Below are positions 61,543-64,000 of a stretch of DNA of 64,000 nt, in pieces. A program made the position numbers and the translations under genes. The notes under the pieces were generated by a model. The model worked only from the letters and a program-made list of their open reading frames with translations, was not told the DNA's origin and searched no databases. This DNA comes from Actinoplanes ianthinogenes (GTDB lineage: Bacteria > Actinomycetota > Actinomycetes > Mycobacteriales > Micromonosporaceae), in contig NZ_AP023356.1 in assembly GCF_018324205.1 (NCBI RefSeq), forward strand, positions 930,001 to 994,000, written 5' to 3'. Position 1 is the stretch's first letter. Each line of letters begins with the position of its first letter.

Positions 61543-62100
61543 ATGCACGTTGTGTTCGTCCGCGGTTCCACCGGTTCGGCAGTCGCCACTGTGCACCGCG
61601 CCGACGGGGTCTCCTTGCAGTTGCCCGGTTATGACAGGAAACACAAGGTCCCGCACGACTTCGCGCACTACGCGACGGAGCGGGCGCTGGAGATGTCCGG
61701 AGGCGTGTTCGGGGCGATCGCCGGCGGCGGGGTCTTCGCCGACATGCGGGTGGTCGGCGGCAAGCCGCGACATGACGCGGCCGCCCGCAGCAAGCGGCTC
61801 CTCGACGCGCATCGCGAGACGTTGAGCCTGGCCGAGCTGCTGGCCGGGGTGGTGCACCGGGCCGTCGAGGACGGCAGCACCGAGAAGACCCCGGCGATGG
61901 TGCGGGACGCCTGGCAGAGCATGGGCACCGGGCCGTTCCCGTGGACCGACGAGCACGTCGAGGACGCGGTGCGGATCCTGACCGAGCTGACCGGCGAGTG
62001 GGAGGCGCAGGGGACGGTCCGGGTGACCTGGCCCGATCATCTGACCGCCCCCTTGCCGGAGCAACCCGGCATCAAACGCGGCCGCCGGGGCCGCGCCTGA
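61543..62100 (+). CDS. Unknown protein with conserved-looking PHDxxHY motif
   Basis: A 185-residue soluble protein. RKHKVPHDFAHYATERALEM and GGVFGAIAGGGVFADMRVV form a recognisable block found in small uncharacterised bacterial proteins; the His-Asp-x-x-His spacing could bind a metal. The C-terminal part is helical and charged. The ATG at 61543 is chosen because GAGG lies eight bases upstream; a GTG one codon earlier is possible. Function is unknown. It is convergent with and immediately next to the hydrolase pseudogene. Confidence 0.7.
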   Translation: MHVVFVRGSTGSAVATVHRADGVSLQLPGYDRKHKVPHDFAHYATERALEMSGGVFGAIAGGGVFADMRVVGGKPRHDAAARSKRLLDAHRETLSLAELLAGVVHRAVEDGSTEKTPAMVRDAWQSMGTGPFPWTDEHVEDAVRILTELTGEWEAQGTVRVTWPDHLTAPLPEQPGIKRGRRGRA

Positions 62101-62875
62101 TCACTTCACGGAGGTGACCATCACGTTCGGGTCGGCCGCGTCGCCGGTGGTGTAGACGTACCTTTTCGCGGCCGCGTCGCCCAGCTGGGCCAGCAGCCAC
62201 TGGCCGGACCAGCGGGCGATGGTCTCCACGCCGGCACCCTGGCCGAGGGTCTGCGCCGAGGTGTCCGGGGCGGCGCCGGCCGGGTTCTGCACGTCGGTGA
62301 TGCCGTAGTGGCTGGTCCCGGCCACCTGGATGAACGCCTTCGGCGTGCCGGCGGTCAGGTGGTAGGTGGTGCGGCCCTCCGCCGGGGCGGCGATCCCGTC
62401 CGCGGTGCCCTGGACGTAACCGACCGGCACCGTGTTGAGCACCGGCAGGACCAGCGACGTCCCGTACAGCGTGTTGTTCCCCCGTAGGTGACCACCGCCT
62501 CCAGCTCGCCGGGCGCGGTGTTCGCGATCGCGCAGAACGGGATGACGCAGAGGCCGGTGCTGAGGCTGAGCGCGGTGGCCGCGCCGAACGAGTGCCCGGC
62601 CAGGACCAGCGTGTCCTCGTCGATCCGGCGGTAGAGCGGGGACGCCGCGTCGTCGTCCTCGGCCTGCGCCCAGTCGACGGTCCAGCCGGCCTGCGCGCCC
62701 TCGGGGAACAGGTCGCTGGTGCCGAACAGGGAACGGGTGTGGTTGGGGACGGCGACGACGAACCCGTACGAGGCGAGCGTCGACGCGTAACCGGCGCGAG
62801 AAGCGACGCGGCGAGTGCGGTGACCGCGGCCACCGACACCAGTCGTTTCCAAGAACGGAACGGTGTCACATTCAT
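62101..62875 (-). pseudogene. Broken secreted alpha/beta-hydrolase
   Basis: Three frames must be joined. A signal peptide starts at 62875 (MNVTPFRSWKRL, then VSVAAVTALAASLLA). A second frame then reads AGYASTLASYGFVVAVPNHT and includes the nucleophile elbow VLAGHSFGAATALS. The third frame reads NTVPVGYVQGTADGI to the catalytic-His segment GTSHYGITD. The second break lies in a G5 run (minus strand) at 62479-62483: one extra G would restore TYGGNNTLYGTSLVLP. At the first break the expected domain start between signal peptide and AGYAS is missing, which suggests a deletion with a frame change. A sequencing error could explain the G-run but not the missing part. Confidence 0.8.
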
Positions 62876-62938
62876 AGATACGGACTATGTCGGTCGAGCC
62901 GGGTCATCGTCAAGGTCTTCGCGTGGGATGATGCGGCG

Positions 62939-63343
62939 ATGGCCACCGAGTCACGTCACGTCACCGAGCACATCGCCCGGCCCGCCCGGGTGGTGTACGA
63001 GTACGCCTCCGACCCGGCCAACCTCGCCCACTGGGCCCCCGGCCTGGGCAGCTCGGTACGCCTCGACGAGGGCCGCTGGCTGGTCGACGTGCCGGGCGGC
63101 GGCGGGCAGGCCGAGGTGGTCTTCGTCCCGCGCAACGACCTCGGGGTGCTCGACCACGAGGTGCACCTGCCGGGCGGCGAGATCGTCTACGTCCCGTTCC
63201 GGGTGGTCGCCGACGGGGAGCACGCCGAGGTGGTGTTCACCGTGCGCCGCGCCGCCGGGATGACCGACGACGAGTTCGACCGGGATGCCGCCGCGGTCGC
63301 CGCCGACCTGGCCACCCTCAAGCGGATCCTGGAGACGGGCTAG
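62939..63343 (+). CDS. SRPBCC-family protein
   Basis: A 134-residue START/SRPBCC-like protein: EHIARPARVVYEYASDPANLAHWAPGL at the start and a C-terminal helix (EFDRDAAAVAADLATLKRILE). The family binds hydrophobic small ligands or lipids in a central cavity. It is divergent from the pseudogene by 63 bases. Its stop shares CTAG with the convergent acetyltransferase. The specific role is unknown. Confidence 0.85.
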   Translation: MATESRHVTEHIARPARVVYEYASDPANLAHWAPGLGSSVRLDEGRWLVDVPGGGGQAEVVFVPRNDLGVLDHEVHLPGGEIVYVPFRVVADGEHAEVVFTVRRAAGMTDDEFDRDAAAVAADLATLKRILETG

Positions 63344-63876
63344 CCGAGCTGCTGCTCCAGCACCTGGCCGGGCCAGGGCTTGCGGCCCGGCTGCGGGACG
63401 GTGAACTGCTGGGTCGCCGTGAAGCCCTGCCGCTCGTAGTACTTGACCAGCGCCTGATCGTCGCCGGCGTAACAATCGACGCGCAGCAGCCCGGCGCCCG
63501 AGTTCACCGCGAGCCGGCGGGCATAGGCGAGCAGCCGCCGCCCGATCCCCTGCCCGGCGAACTCGCGATCGGTGACCAGCAGCACGACGTACAGCTCCGG
63601 CTCCGGCGCCGGGGCGACGTACGCCGGTGGCTGGCCGATGCCGAGCGCGCCGACCACGTCCTCGCCGCGGACCGCCAGGTGCAGGCCGCCGTCGGCGGCG
63701 ATCCCGGAGATGAGTGTGGTCAGCCGGCGGCTCTCGGAGAGGGGCTGGGTGCCCCACTGGCCGGTGCGGCCGCGGGCGGTGAGCCAGCGGACCGCGCCGT
63801 CGAGGAGCGCCATCACGGCCGGTACGTCGTCGGAGTCCCCCCGCCGGATGTCCGTCCACTCTGTACTGTCACCCAT
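63340..63876 (-). CDS. GNAT-family acetyltransferase
   Basis: A 178-residue acetyltransferase. ELYVVLLVTDREFAGQGIGRR holds the acetyl-CoA loop (GQGIGRRLL), followed by LLRVDCYAGDDQALVKYYER and QGFTATQQF. The ATG at 63876 gives MGDSTEWTDI; an ATG at 63885 is also in frame. No clear binding site precedes either. It overlaps the SRPBCC stop by four bases (CTAG). Confidence 0.88.
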   Translation of the reverse strand: MGDSTEWTDIRRGDSDDVPAVMALLDGAVRWLTARGRTGQWGTQPLSESRRLTTLISGIAADGGLHLAVRGEDVVGALGIGQPPAYVAPAPEPELYVVLLVTDREFAGQGIGRRLLAYARRLAVNSGAGLLRVDCYAGDDQALVKYYERQGFTATQQFTVPQPGRKPWPGQVLEQQLG

Positions 63877-63911
63877 ACGAAACATTCTGCCGCACAAAAC
63901 GGAAATCTTCG

Positions 63912-64000
63912 CTAGGCGCAGTTGCCGTCGATGTCCAGCGAGTGGTCGGGCTTCGCGAGCGCCTCCTGGTCCTCGGTGCTCGGGCGACCGGCAGCGTCCT
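63912..64000 (-). CDS. C-terminal end of an unidentified protein (5' part outside window)
   Basis: The minus-strand frame ends at TAG (63914-63912) and reads DAAGRPSTEDQEALAKPDHS, then LDIDGNCA. It has sensible codon use to the window edge, so it is probably the last 29 or so residues of a gene. The family cannot be told from this fragment. Confidence 0.5.
   Translation of the reverse strand, partial: DAAGRPSTEDQEALAKPDHSLDIDGNCA

Overview
High-GC, densely packed DNA with GTG/TTG starts, ATGA/GTGA gene overlaps and families typical of Actinobacteria. Chemosensory genes, c-di-GMP enzymes, a secreted AA10 polysaccharide monooxygenase, a RamB-type regulator and a sulfatase together suggest a Micromonosporaceae member such as Actinoplanes. 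That genus assignment is inference from gene content.

Layout. 1-7428 (+): chemosensory operon, cheR tail, cheW, MCP, cheA-REC, cheB and a triple-receiver histidine kinase, joined mostly by 4-base overlaps. 7618-13444 (-): surface-polysaccharide cluster (flippase, large polytopic protein, small membrane protein, two GT2 glycosyltransferases). 13834-16974 (-): polysaccharide deacetylase and secreted PGRP-type amidase. 17038-22254: MacB/FtsX-like ABC exporter divergent from a DesK/NarL-type two-component pair. 22315-25961: sulfotransferase, EamA transporter, LysR regulator, acetyltransferase. 26066-34389: membrane-anchored protein with a PD-(D/E)XK-like C-terminus, DUF305 lipoprotein coupled to the AA10 LPMO, C39-like peptidase, methyltransferase, vanadium haloperoxidase-like enzyme, membrane protein and a pterin dehydratase/VOC fusion. 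35230-39742: glyoxylate shunt (aceA-aceB) divergent from a RamB-like regulator. 39801-48687: diguanylate cyclase, nirB with an unfamiliar small partner, sulfatase, RidA, two PAP2 phosphatases, and an azoreductase divergent from a MarR regulator with three visible operators. 48751-64000: second MCP, AidB-like acyl-CoA dehydrogenase, MFS/LysR pair, GGDEF-EAL protein, AAA+ ATPase, M28 peptidase, small enzymes, a broken hydrolase and a partial gene.

The most unusual content is non-coding. A 53-base palindrome recurs three times (30686-30864) and eight times (34407-34904) at a 62-64 base period. The second array runs into a series of unrelated strong hairpins before aceB. A palindrome of about 190 bases (61241-61430) has a single-arm relative at 7441-7560. 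A nested 163-base palindrome with perfect 23-base ends (52175-52337) supplies the 3' end of an MFS gene. None encodes a transposase and none looks like CRISPR. They look like families of structured or mobile intergenic elements.

Signal transduction dominates the coding side: two chemoreceptors with atypical hairpin tips, two c-di-GMP proteins and several regulator/target pairs arranged divergently with inverted-repeat operators. No rRNA, tRNA, CRISPR array, prophage or transposase was seen.
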